DNA of 49,239 nt from Klebsormidium nitens (taxonomy: Eukaryota; Streptophyta; Klebsormidiophyceae; Klebsormidiales; Klebsormidiaceae). Position 1 is the stretch's first letter. The number at the start of each line of letters is the position of its first letter. Below the pieces are notes generated by a model. It did no database searches, was not told where the DNA came from, and was given only the letters and a program-made list of their open reading frames with translations. This document shows positions 22,062 through 32,835 of this stretch, in pieces. The stretch spans positions 1-49,239 of the forward strand of contig DF237579.1 of assembly GCA_000708835.1 (NCBI GenBank), written 5' to 3'. The position numbers and the translations under genes are program-made.

Positions 22062-25000
22062 ATGGCGGCCACGTTGTCTGCACACCCTCTCGCTAAGGTG
22101 CCTGCATTGGGGACTGGGGAGAAAGTGTTGAAACTTCGGCACAGGTTGAGCAGTGCTCCAGCTCAGCATTGCGCTTCCAGGGATTCGCATGGCCTGCATT
22201 GCTACACAAGCACACAATGTGGAGGCAGGCCTCCGAAGCGGCTCCTTCGATGCAGCAATGAACAAAGAGCCATGCAGGCGTGTAGGAAGGAAGACAACGA
22301 TGCTGCTCCCATAAAATTTGACTGGAAACCAATGCTGGCCCTTTCAGTCAGTACAGCTCTGTGTGTTTCATTGCAGTGCGTTGGAGCCAGCACGGTTGCT
22401 GCCGAGACTCAAGGGATTGTACATACTAGGCTGGAGGATTCCACATGCAGTGCTTTCAGCAGCCTCCCATCTCAATCATCTGAGTGCGGGGACTACAAGA
22501 AGGTGCCACATTTTGTAACAAATGCAGCTGCCTCCACTCATAACTCAGCCCCTCCAGCACTTTCAGACCTTCCTACAGCAGTAGCAACAAGCAGCCAGTT
22601 TAGCTCAGCAAGTGTACAGGCAACCAGGGACTCACAGACTAGACTGAGCAGCTCTCTTAGTGACAGGGGGGTTGCGAGTGACCCCGTAGAATTGAAGGCT
22701 GTAGCGGCCGTTGCAGGCGCCTCAGTTGCGGTCACAAGGAGCGCTGCGGGAGTAGCAACAGCAGGCGCAGTGTCCAAGGGCATCTCCAGTACTGCTGCCT
22801 TGGTCCCACGAAAGGCCCTTGCTACAGCACTCATTAAAGCAATGCGCCACTTTGTTGGGGGGGGCATTGCTGGAGCAGTTGGGGCAACATTAGTCTGTCC
22901 CATAGGTGAGCGTGGACAGTAAACTGAAAAAGTTAAGAGACTCCTGAGACACATTCCACGGCTTTGGCTCGGTCGTTCAGCCTATTAGTGCCAATGGGTC
23001 AGAGGCATGCAAGCAGCAAACATATGATGCCGTTTGATGCACTTCCTTCCTTAAGCAGAAGGACAAGCTGCAGCGGACTCTGATTAGCACCCTAGTAATG
23101 GGCTCTGGAAACTTAAGGCAGTTAATGGCAGCGGGTGTTTGCATCCTCTGCCATATTCAAGGTCTCAAGTCGAGATTGTCACTTGCTGCCCTGACCAGAC
23201 ACCGAAGCCCTGAATGTTAAAGTGGTCGCGCTTGCTTGCAGATATTGTGAAGACGAGACTACAGGGCCAGGAGACCAAGAAGGGTGAAAAGAAGCAATAT
23301 GCCAACTCTGCGGACTGCTTCCTGCAGATCCTCACCAAGGAGGGGCCAGGCGCATTCTTCTCCGGCCTGCTCCCTCAGGTGAGAAGTTCAGCTGACCAGA
23401 GGGGTTAAGCTGCGTCATGCGATGTCACAACCTGCAAACGAAAGATCTCGTCCCACAAAACAGAAATCCCTTGGACGTTGATCAAGTTGTGCACTGGGTT
23501 TTTGGAGATTTCTGGAGCTGTTATGTCACAGGATGGAGGATTTGATACAGCTGCCAAGCTCAACGTCTCATCTTGACAGAGCAAGCATAGAGAATGCTCA
23601 TTGCCAGTCACTTCTCTGGCACAAGTCGGATATAGAACGTGCTCAAGCAAACATGCTTTCCTCTTGTTCTTCTTCTCAGGTCATTGGCGTGGCTCCAGAG
23701 AAGGCTATCAAGCTGACGGTCAACGATCTGCTTATGGGCGTACTTGAGAGCTATGTCCCTGGCATGCGCCCCTGGATCCTGGAACCGATTGCGGGGAGCG
23801 GAGGAGGCATGGCCCAAGTCCTCTTCACGAACCCGGTAAGGAAAGCTGGCGAGCGCTTCGCCTCCGCAGCGTAGCGAACTTCAAACTTGCTCTTGAATGG
23901 AATGCTGATTTGCGAACATGCACTCCAAATCCTGTCAACAGCGTGCATTTATTGACACAGCCGTCAGTCAAGTTGTTTTCTTTACTGAGGCTTCGCTGGG
24001 TATGATGCTCGAGTATTGTAATCCCTCCCGCTCAGAACTTCAAAAACAGATTCTTCTCTTACTTTACTAGGATTGTTTTGCGAGCGCGTACCGTCAGTCA
24101 GGAGTTCGTGAATGAATTCTGTGGTTGTTCTCTAGGTATTTTGAGAGATTGGAAGGCTACTTCACGTTCTTTAGGAGGCTAAGTAAATTGCAGAGTGAGA
24201 GTCATTCTGCTGCACAGACCAGCCAGGAATAGGACCTTTCACCTGACGTCAGTTTTTCCTGTCAAAGCCTTTGAAAGCCACCCGGCTTGCTCGCTCTCAC
24301 TAACGTCACATCCCGCGACCCTGACGTCAGCTTCCCAACCCCTTTTTGCAGATGGAGATGGTCAAGATCCGGCAGCAGATGCGGCGCGGCGGCGCCCCGA
24401 AGTCCGCGCTCGCCGTCGTGCGGGAACTAGGAGTGGCGGGCCTCTACCGTGGAAGCGCCGCCACGCTTTTGCGGGACATCCCTTATTCGGCGATGTTCTT
24501 CGGCATCTACGTCTACTTGAAGCAGGCCTTTCCGGAGCAGCCGTTTGTGGCGGCAGGCCTTGCGGCAGTGCCGGCAGCGTTCCTGTGTACTCCAATGGAC
24601 GTGGTGAAAACGCGCATCCAGGTAAGATGAAGGGCCAGGAACTAATGACACAGCAGATCTGACGTTTTTCAGCTTTTACGTATCGGCGCACTCGGTCCTT
24701 GCTTTCAGAGTCGTTGTTTTCTTCTTAGAAAGATCATAAGAAATATGAACGAGGGGCGGCCATTTTGTACGACAGATACCGGCTTCTGAGTATCGAATTT
24801 CATGCCAAGCTTCGCTATTTAATGTCGCTCTTGTCGAATTTAGAAGATCGAGCTTGTGTAACAGCCCGCCTCAAAAACGAGTTTAGCTGAAAGCACCAAG
24901 GTTCAAAACTTGAATCAAAATACTGCACCGCGAGCATCCATGTAAAATGGGGCCGTTAGACTCAGACATGACCCTGTTTGGCATTTGGCAACGAGATGAA

Positions 25001-25777
25001 GTAAAAACGTGTTTGGTAGAATACGAAGGTCCCTCCTGACAGTGTATGAAAGCATCACCAGATGTCGGGCCGTGCAACGTGTAATGCACGTCTCTCAGAA
25101 ATTTTCGGCTAAGCGGAGTCTTCTTAACCAGCATTTACTGTGGCTTCTCCTCCCTCCTGACTCCGTTGTCTTTTCTTATCTTCCGACCACCAGTCCGCGA
25201 CTCCGCCGCCCTTCTTCATTGAAAAGGTGGGGCGGCGTTTCCCCGGAAGCCGAAGTTGACAAGTGCTAATTTTCCAGATCAAATGCTGCTGAGGAAAGTG
25301 CTTGCTGAGCTGCGAACTTGTAATGTGTCCAGATGGAACGATCAGAGGGGGAAGAGGATCTGGCCTATTGGGAGACCCTGGCAAAGATCGTCAAAGATGA
25401 GGGGCCGCAAGCGCTTTTCGCGGGTGGGCTGGAGCGGGTGCTTCGAACCAGCCCTCAATTTGGTACGCTCCATCTTCATCTTTTCGCTGTCCGGCCAGTC
25501 ATCCATTAGTTGTCATTTTGTTCGAGTTCGGTCTCTCGATCTGCGCCCGAGGATGCAGGCCTCACAAGGAAGAGTGCTTTTAGGTAACCGTTGTAGAGAG
25601 CGATGCAGGCATATTCTCATGTTGAACTGGAGTGCCAAACCCCCACCAGGTCTTGCAGCCTCAGAACCGCAGGCTGGCAAAAGCGGCCAGCATCAAGTGC
25701 CGCTCTTACAACTAATACTGCAAGCTCTCCCCGCAAGTATAACATTGACAGTGTACGAATTGCTAGACCGCTTCTGA
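22062..25777 (+). CDS. Mitochondrial-carrier-family (SLC25) protein, aspartate/glutamate-carrier-like
   Basis: Exons 22062-22905, 23242-23378, 23680-23835, 24352-24621, 25333-25462 and about 25752-25777 give about 520 aa. Three carrier repeats have the signature PxDxxK: PIDIVKTR (from 280), PMEMVKIR (from 379) and PMDVVKTR (from 460). The stretch GVAPEKAIKLTVND is characteristic of aspartate/glutamate carriers (aralar/citrin). Those carriers have N-terminal EF-hands; here residues 1-260 are Ser/Ala/Thr-rich with one hydrophobic stretch near 93-108 and no EF-hand. The start looks like an organellar transit peptide, so plastid or mitochondrial location is open. The 3' end is odd: exon 5 ends in phase 1 after RTSPQF, and the expected GITLTVYELLDRF is only in frame if splicing uses CAA before GTATAACA; the nearest canonical AG drops about five residues. 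Confidence 0.85.
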
Positions 25778-27253
25778 CACCGGCTTCGACGGATTTTGTA
25801 CCAGTGCTGATACATGAGATGCGTTGGATCTGTAGGACTAGAGAATCCTGTACTAAGCGAGATTTAACGGTAAATGAGGCGTCCAGCTTGTAAATCCGAA
25901 CGCAACCTCGTCTGTGTGTTATGTTGATTTTGCCGCGCGAAAGATGCTATCAAGTAGAGACCGTGCTAGCAGTCAAACTGTAGTCGTTGAGCTTAGTGAG
26001 CTTGTTTGTAGATAGCCGAACGTCGAGATCGACAGCGAGGGCGCTTACTACGAAGACTAATAACACTGTGTTTGGGAAGGTAAGAGGTCAGGCTCGGAGC
26101 TGGAAGGTTTGAGCGAGCTTGTTTGGAGACAGCCTGAGGAATCTGTTCAAGAGTGACATCCAGGGCGCTCTTTGCTAGAATTTGAGAAAAACATTGTGTT
26201 TGGGAACAAGCGGCCAGACTCGTAGGAAGTAAGTGTAGGTCTTAGATGTTTTTATTTTTTGGCCAACGGACAAGACCAATAAGGCTGATGTTGCTAGTGA
26301 CCTCAAGTCAGTCAAATAGGCAGTCGAAGTGAAATCATTAAGCCAAGTAAGTCTGATTGTAGACAGCCTGATTCGAGAACCGGTTGAGAGTGTAAGCTAG
26401 GGCGACCTTATATGAGAAGGACATTCTGTCAATTTGCATGTTTGCAATTGAGTTAGGTCAGGCTTGCCAGTAGGAAGTACTTTTACGCTTTGCTTGTTTT
26501 GATTGTTTGCCGGCCCACGCAAGCTGACTAATTGTGATAATTGTTTGAACTCAAGCACTTGAGTCTTCCGTGATCGTTCATGCGAAGGCTTCACGGATTC
26601 ATTTGATCCCTTTGATAAGTGTAGTGACGGCTTGAGGAGGGCTCGAGTACGTCGAGAAAAGAGCTAGCTGTCAACAGCCGCAGCTCATCGTCGTATAGTA
26701 CTAGGAGAAAGCTTGAGAAAGTGATTTGAATCGTTTTCTTTGTCTCGCTGCGCCAGGCCACAAATGCCATGGCATGCCATGCCATGCGTGGGATCTAGGC
26801 GGGTAGCTGACCGGCGCGCCGGGCCGCACTATGGGCACGCATACGCACGTAGGCCTGTACAACAGACGTCGATCATGCAATGGACGCGATATGCGCATGC
26901 GATTCGACGAGCGCGGCGGCCGGGCCCGCGGCTGTACCGGTCGCGTCTGTAATTCGCTCGCGGCCGGCAGCGCCAGGGTTTGGACCGGCCCAGTGATTCA
27001 AGTTCAATTTAGGGTTTGCCCCCAATGCCATGGCGGCATGCCTGCACGTTCAATGCGGCTCATGGACGGCTCATGCAGGTTAAGCTTGGAGTTTTTCATT
27101 CAATCAATTGCCTAATTGGCATTCTCTTGATCATTCTTGTCATCATACTCCTCCCGTGTACTTCGCAACTCACGTTCCTACAAGGCAAAACGCTGTTGGA
27201 AGGAGTTGGTTGGCTGGCAACTACTAATACAGGAGTGGTGCTTCGGGACCAGA
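25778..27253. other. Intergenic region between the carrier and RSPH14
   Basis: It contains the carrier 3' UTR (TGTAA at 25889-25893, 112 bp after the stop), a set of diverged repeats (25985-26480), and from 26740 a CpG-rich patch with palindromic words such as ATGCCATGGCAT that leads into the RSPH14 promoter. No gene is supported. Confidence 0.5.
25985..26480. repeat. Three diverged repeats of about 120-130 bp
   Basis: Copies begin near 25998, 26118 and 26348. Each begins with a form of cttgtttgtagacagcc, has agggcgctt or agggcgacctt in the middle, then acattgtgtttgggaa or a decayed form, and ends with ggtcaggct followed by gaagta-like bases. The first two are adjacent and the third is separated by about 110 bp. 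The unit resembles no element I can name. Confidence 0.65.
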
Positions 27254-30200
27254 ATGGCGGAGCCCATTCTCACCAGACCCGCATGGGTGCAGATACAGGA
27301 GAACAGGTGAGACCCAGACATGCTTTCCTTTTGTGCCGCATCAAAATTCTCTGCAAGAGGTGACGCATTCCGTCCTTATGATTTCGAGGTTCTAGCCTAC
27401 TGTTGCCTCCTTCGTTTGCAATCTTATTGTAAAGCTGTGGGCTTTAAGATGGGGGTAGATTAAGAACCTTGGATACGTTTGCTTTTGTCTCCTTTGAGGT
27501 AAGCCTCTCCTTCCAATGGAGTGGAGAAGCTCAATCAGAGACGCAAGAAGCAACAACGACTCAAGGCTGGAGACTCAGTTATTCGGCCAAAACAGAACTC
27601 ACACGAAGCTTCACTGCTTAATAGAAGAGCAGCTGTTGCAAGTTGATCCCCCCATTTACCTAATATTTTCCAAAGCTTCAGTCAAGCTGCCCGTGGACAT
27701 AAAGATCTATAATAGATCTCCCCCTTCTTCCACAGCCAGTTCCTCAAAGACCGGCACCCCTACATCGCTCCCCCCTTCTCAAAAGAGGTCGACCCCCAAG
27801 AGGTCGCCATAGCTTATGGCAGGAGACAAGTAGACAAGCTCGTGGGGGTCTTGAAGCTGGGGGACGAGCTCCCCCCTGAACAGTGCAAGCAAGCACTGCA
27901 GGCACTTTTTGACTGCATCAGCAGCCAGGTGGGGGACACTGCGACTTTGAGCTGAGCACTGACTCCACTGGGGTTAGGTTAAAATTGGCATGCTTGACTA
28001 GTCAACTCGATCAGCAGTCAGAGTGCGGAGGACTGATGCTTGAGTCTAATTCTCTGTATTGTGTTGCAGGAGTCCCGAGCTCTGGCTATCAAGTCTGGTG
28101 TGCTCCCTCACCTGCTATCACGAACAACCGACCAGGACAGGGTCATTAGACGCTTGGCCTGCATATTAGTAGCTCGCTTTATTACCATCCAGAGCGGAAG
28201 GGAGGCGTTTGCGAGGGACGACGGCCTGCCGAACATTCTGGCTGGTTTGCAGGATCCGATTCGCGAGGTTAGTTGAGCTAAGAGGAGCGTGGCTTACTTT
28301 TGAAACTGAAGAGCACTTTCGTGTCACTTGGTGTGTTTGAAGCCTCGTTCTGATAAGCTTCTCCTCGACACTCTTGTTGGAGTGTTTGAAACTGGTTGCC
28401 ATGAAAAACAGGGTCCTAGGAGGCGGCAACTCACTGATAAGTAGTTCGGATCCGATCCTGCTTATCATTCTGAACCTTTTGTGGTCACGTATGCTGGGCT
28501 ACGCCTCAATTTCCTGCACTTTGCACACGTTTGCTGGTCAATTGTTTCCCAGCTCAAAACGTGCGCCTCAAGTCGGGACCATGGCTTCGTTTCACTCGCG
28601 AGACTGCGTTCAACGGCTATCTTTTGGCCCGTTGCCTTGGTCCTTTGCTGTGCTCAGCATCACGTTGACCCGGAACTTCGTCCTTCTTTCCGCAGGTTAA
28701 CCATGCCTCAGCCGAGTGCCTACACAACTTGAGCAACTCCCCAGACGGATCTGTCTTTCTGCGTACGAATTCGGACACCGCTGTCCCGGCCGTCGTACAG
28801 CACGTGCAGCGGTGCAGAGCCGACGGATCGAGTGCTGCAGTAAGTAGACTGCTTTCGACCTAAAGTTGTTGCCAGATTTGCCATCAACCAACGGTTTCTC
28901 TTCAAAACATTTCCTGACTCGCGTCGGTCTACGGTCAGTTAAGTGATTATAAGAGGAGAACTCCGAAATACGAGGGAACAGAGCGTCGTTCGTTAACCTG
29001 TCTGTCCGGAGTCGCCTTCTTTTCAGGACTTCTGTCGAGAGCTTTGCTCGCAGGACCGACGTCTGTACTATGCAGAGGTGCATTGTGGCAGGCGACTGCG
29101 GAACTTATGTCGATTTGGACCGAAAATCTTAAGCTGTCGACGCTTTTTCGTATTCAACTTGTCTGCACGCACAATCTCAAACCGCCGCTTGTTTATATAG
29201 AGATTGCTGTGCGCTTCGATAAAGATGAGCCTTCAGAATTGCTTGAGATCACTTTCGACCCGTCAAGCTGATCGAACGACAGCTAGCGCTTACCCTTAGG
29301 CGTCGGAGTCACGGTACCAATCTCGTTGCGACCCTAGAACGCTCTCGGTGTACTACTCCCCTTACAAGTAAGGGGCGTACTCAGCTTTACCTCGACCAAA
29401 AAACTCTTTGCAGACGCGATCTGAATGGATCCAGACCACAACATGTGGCTGCGTACAATGGAGGCGTGGCGCATGAGAGGGGCATGCGGCGACCATACAA
29501 GCTTGTATGGTCGCCGCTTCGCACACACTTTCTCGCATCGACATCGAAGCTGATAGTAGCGCCTCGAGGACCCCGCAGCAGTCCCCTGTTCACTCGGCGA
29601 AAACCACCCTTTTCAAAACTGTCCCTGACATCGGTTTCTTTTTTGCAGGGGATGGTTAGCATTGAAACCCTGGTCAACCTTACACGAGTCGGCAGTGGGG
29701 TCGAAGCAGTGTTGCAAGCGAACGGCGTAAGCAGTCGCATCAAGTCTTCCGTGCCAATTCCGGCCTTCTCAACTCCTGCCTGCTTATCTAGCGCCTACAA
29801 AAGGAGCTTCATCTAGAATCTGTTCTGTTTCTGGACGAAGCCCTTCGGTGCCTCCGTGGTTAAAGTGCGCCGAGCAAATGCCCAGTTTCTCAACGTCTAC
29901 CTAGACTTTCCCAGTCTCTCGGTCGCTTCTGCGGTTTCTCATTGCGTACAAGCAGGCAGACGTGCTGCTTTGAAGCACAGCGCCTCGGACGGTAGTTCCC
30001 TACGCGCATGTCCCTCTGCCCTTCCAAAGCTTACCAGCATCCTCCATCCCTTATGGCTCATCGCTTATCGCCGTCCGATCGAGTAAGACCTGCTGCTGCT
30101 TTGCTCCCGGACGGACGGTCCGACGGCGCTCATCGACACGCATGTCCGCACCTTACCTGATGCAATAACTGCTTACCGGCATCCTCCATCGCTTATCGCC

Positions 30201-32038
30201 CTCTTATCGCTTATGTGCAGGCGGACGTTCTGCTGCACTGCATACGGACGGACGGTCCGGACGGCGCTCACCTAGAGGCGTCCGCGCGGGCCGTGTCGCA
30301 GATCTGCCAACATCCGCTGGGAAAGAAGAAGGTGCGCAAACCCGTCGATTGCGTGGCTGACGTCACCAGGAACCGGAGAAGAACAATGCATCGGTAGAAG
30401 CCGGACGTTACGCGGGATTCTCGATAGGCGATGGCAAAGCAAATCCGAATGTTTCTTGCAAGGCAAGATTGGAGTACGTTACTTGAAGGCGTTGAAAAGA
30501 GTTCAGTCTCGTTGAAAAGAGGCTGACCCGCTGAAATGAAACCTGGCTTATTGGACCGTTGGAAAAAGGCATAATCTTTTTGAAGTGTGGGTTCAGATTC
30601 TGCTGGCCCCTTGTGAGCCTACAGGAAGACCAGTCTTAAACCGGAGGCAGTTCTTTTCAGCGCTGAGGTTGTCCGTCCCCAAAGACATGATACGTGCGCT
30701 CACCGCGTAAGAGACAGTAGGATACATACCAATTACAGAAGACCTGCTGACGATGTCCGAGACTCTACGAGCTTCTAAGTATGATTCCGGGTTTAGAGGT
30801 TTCGGGAAACGCATCGCGGCCGCCCCTTCGCAGGTTCTCCAGTTGGACGGCCTCCCCGCCATCACGGCGCTGCTGGGCGACGCGATGCGCGGCCGCGGCG
30901 CGGTGCAGCAGTTGGCGACCGCGGCACTCATGGGGCTCACTCTGGACGAGGCCGCCAAGGTCGCCATCGTCGAGACCGCCGGGAAGCGCCTCGCGGAGCT
31001 CGTCAGCTGCGCGGTGAGTTTGGGGTTGTGGGGTTTGGTGGATGAAGGTTTGGAGGATGGGTTTGGAGGTTCCGCGGTTTTGAGTTCGAGGGCTCCGGTC
31101 TCAGGAACCTTTTGTGGCCTGGGTTTTGGCGGTCGTTGAGGGAGGCTAACGAGCTGTGGCAGCTTGACGGTTAGATAGCTCATTTCCATGGTCACTGAGG
31201 GCCATATTGACTAAAGAAAGTGCCCGGAGGACGGGCAGGGTTGGTCCGGGGGTTAGGGTGGGTGCGGGTGCGGAGCATGTTCAAACTCGGGTTTAGGTTT
31301 TTGTTTTTGTCTTGGTCCCCAAGCACTGTTCCTGGTCAACATGCTCTTATCAACATGAATCGAGAAGTATGGCCGTTAGGGGTAAATAGGTCTAAGCGTC
31401 GGGGGCTTTTTCAGGTTACGGGCATCCAGGGCGCTCGTGGTTGAGGTCATGGAAGGGAAGTTGCGCCCGTGGCGGCTATTCGGGATTCGGATCCGACGAA
31501 CGAATTAGTAGATTTTCCTTTGCATGTACCGTCAAAAGAGAATGTGACGGAGTCTCGTTACTGTTGGGTTACACTTGTAAGCCCGAGAGTCCGTTTGACC
31601 ATTCACCATTGGTTGCAGGGATCTACATCTAGCCTGGGGTGAAAAATGATCGTATGATGCTTTCGCAGTCACGCTGAGTGTGGACGAGAAGGCTCGCTAT
31701 TGCCGAGGGCAGCGCTAATGATGAGTTTTACACGCGTATTGCATTCATTTGAGCTGGCCTCTGTTCCGTCGTGTCCGAGGAGACGAGCTTGTTTCGCCGC
31801 TTGAAGTCGATCCTTCAAGCTGGTAATGAGAGTCGTTTCTTGAACACAAGTCAATATAGTTGTGCTTCTTTTCGAGGATTTTTTTTTGGCTCATCACTCT
31901 TTATTCCATCTGCAGGACCAGGCAGTTTCTCAGAACGCCTTGTACACGCTCCAAAGCGCAGCTGAGCATCCCACAGCGAAAGAGATTCTGCAAGTGAGGC
32001 TGGATCCTGCCACCAGGTTACGGGTTCTCGGCTTCTGA
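27254..32038 (+). CDS. RSPH14: Radial spoke head 14-like ARM-repeat protein (cilia)
   Basis: Exons 27254-27306, 27736-27928, 28070-28267, 28696-28839, 29649-29726, 30221-30331, 30834-31013 and 31916-32038 join in frame to 359 aa; human RSPH14 is 348 aa. The N-terminal HPYIAPPFSKEVDPQEVAIAYG matches the family pattern of a proline-rich lead, DP, then AIAYG before the armadillo helices. ARM-like units follow (SGVLPHLLSRTTD, NHASAECLHNLSNSPDGS, QQLATAALMGLTLDEAAKVA). RSPH14 belongs to ciliary radial spokes, which relay signals from the central pair to dynein arms. The last exon is read through to TGA at 32036; a good donor (CAA|gtgagg) at about 31993 allows another 3' end. Intron 5 carries duplicated exon 6 starts. 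It converges on kinesin-9. Confidence 0.88.
29945..30275 (+). repeat. Three-copy array of the exon 6 start and intron end, RSPH14 intron 5
   Basis: The true exon 6 (30221) is preceded by two diverged copies. Copy B (about 30029-30172) shares gcttaccagcatcctccatc, cgcttatcgcc and cggacggacggtccg with the exon copy, offset 144 bp. Copy C begins with caggcagacgtgctgctt at about 29953 (exon: caggcggacgttctgctg), then hits TGA, and shares gcatgtcc with copy B. Copy C keeps a CAG acceptor; copy B has lost it. Confidence 0.8.
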
Positions 32039-32835
32039 TCCTAACGTCGCGGTGTTTTCGGGCACAGGATCGCACGCTTGACGTTCAAGTTTACAGTATC
32101 CAGATCAGGCTGCTTATGTACCACTAAAGCAGATCGTTTGAGATCGTGCACACTCGTCTTTAAAAGTGAGATCAACAGTGGCGACCTGCGGCGCACATTG
32201 TATGTTTGAATTATCTAGCTCAGCCAGCAGCTCCGTCACACATGAAAAGGCAAGGATGGCGGTCGCGTAAGGCCCAGCCACTTGCATGATAGTTCGCTCA
32301 GCCGTTTCACACTTCAGGATCATTGGATGTTCGTAGTAGTGCGTCCGAGTTCAACAGAGTTTTATACCTGAATATATCGATCTGTGATTGAGCGCATATC
32401 AGTGCGTTTCATCCGTCAGTGTCACAACGGCGCCGCACAGTTTTCCGATGGAGTCGAGTCTAGCTACTGTAGCATCATCATGCGGTTGGACGGACGGTTG
32501 CGCGGTCCAGCACTTGGCCAGCGCGCCGGCATGCTCTCAATCATTGTCAGAGATGCCAGGTGAGTTGAAATTTGAGATTAGCATGTTGCTGGTCGATAAG
32601 CGGGCTTGCTCCATGCACATGTAGTGGTTATCCCGATGCTCTCTGATATGCAACATGACTTTTGGCGACATCGACAAAAAGTACTTCATCATGTAAGCGC
32701 ATTGTTTAGTAATCAGATGAAGTAAAAGCTACGGGCATGAACATGGAAATGATTGCAGTTCATTCCCTCATGTGCACATGGTGACTCCAACTAAACCAGC
32801 GGCGTTATGCTAGTACTACAGTAGTAACAAAAACA
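32039..32835. other. Convergent intergenic region between RSPH14 and kinesin-9
   Basis: Both 3' UTRs should lie here. No gene is seen. A possible alternative last RSPH14 exon after the CAG ending near 32067 would read DRTLDVQVY and stop at about 32125; support is weak because the intron would be only about 70 bp. Confidence 0.45.

Noticed and set aside
31230-31310. Telomere-like words (ggttaggg, gggtttagg)
   Set aside because: Single scattered units in a G/T-rich intron, not a tandem TTTAGGG array.
31664-31730. CAG followed by TCACGCTGAGTGTGGACGAG in RSPH14 intron 7
   Set aside because: It resembles the LTLDEA part of exon 7, but the phase-correct reading stops after two codons; similarity may reflect the ARM repeat itself or chance.
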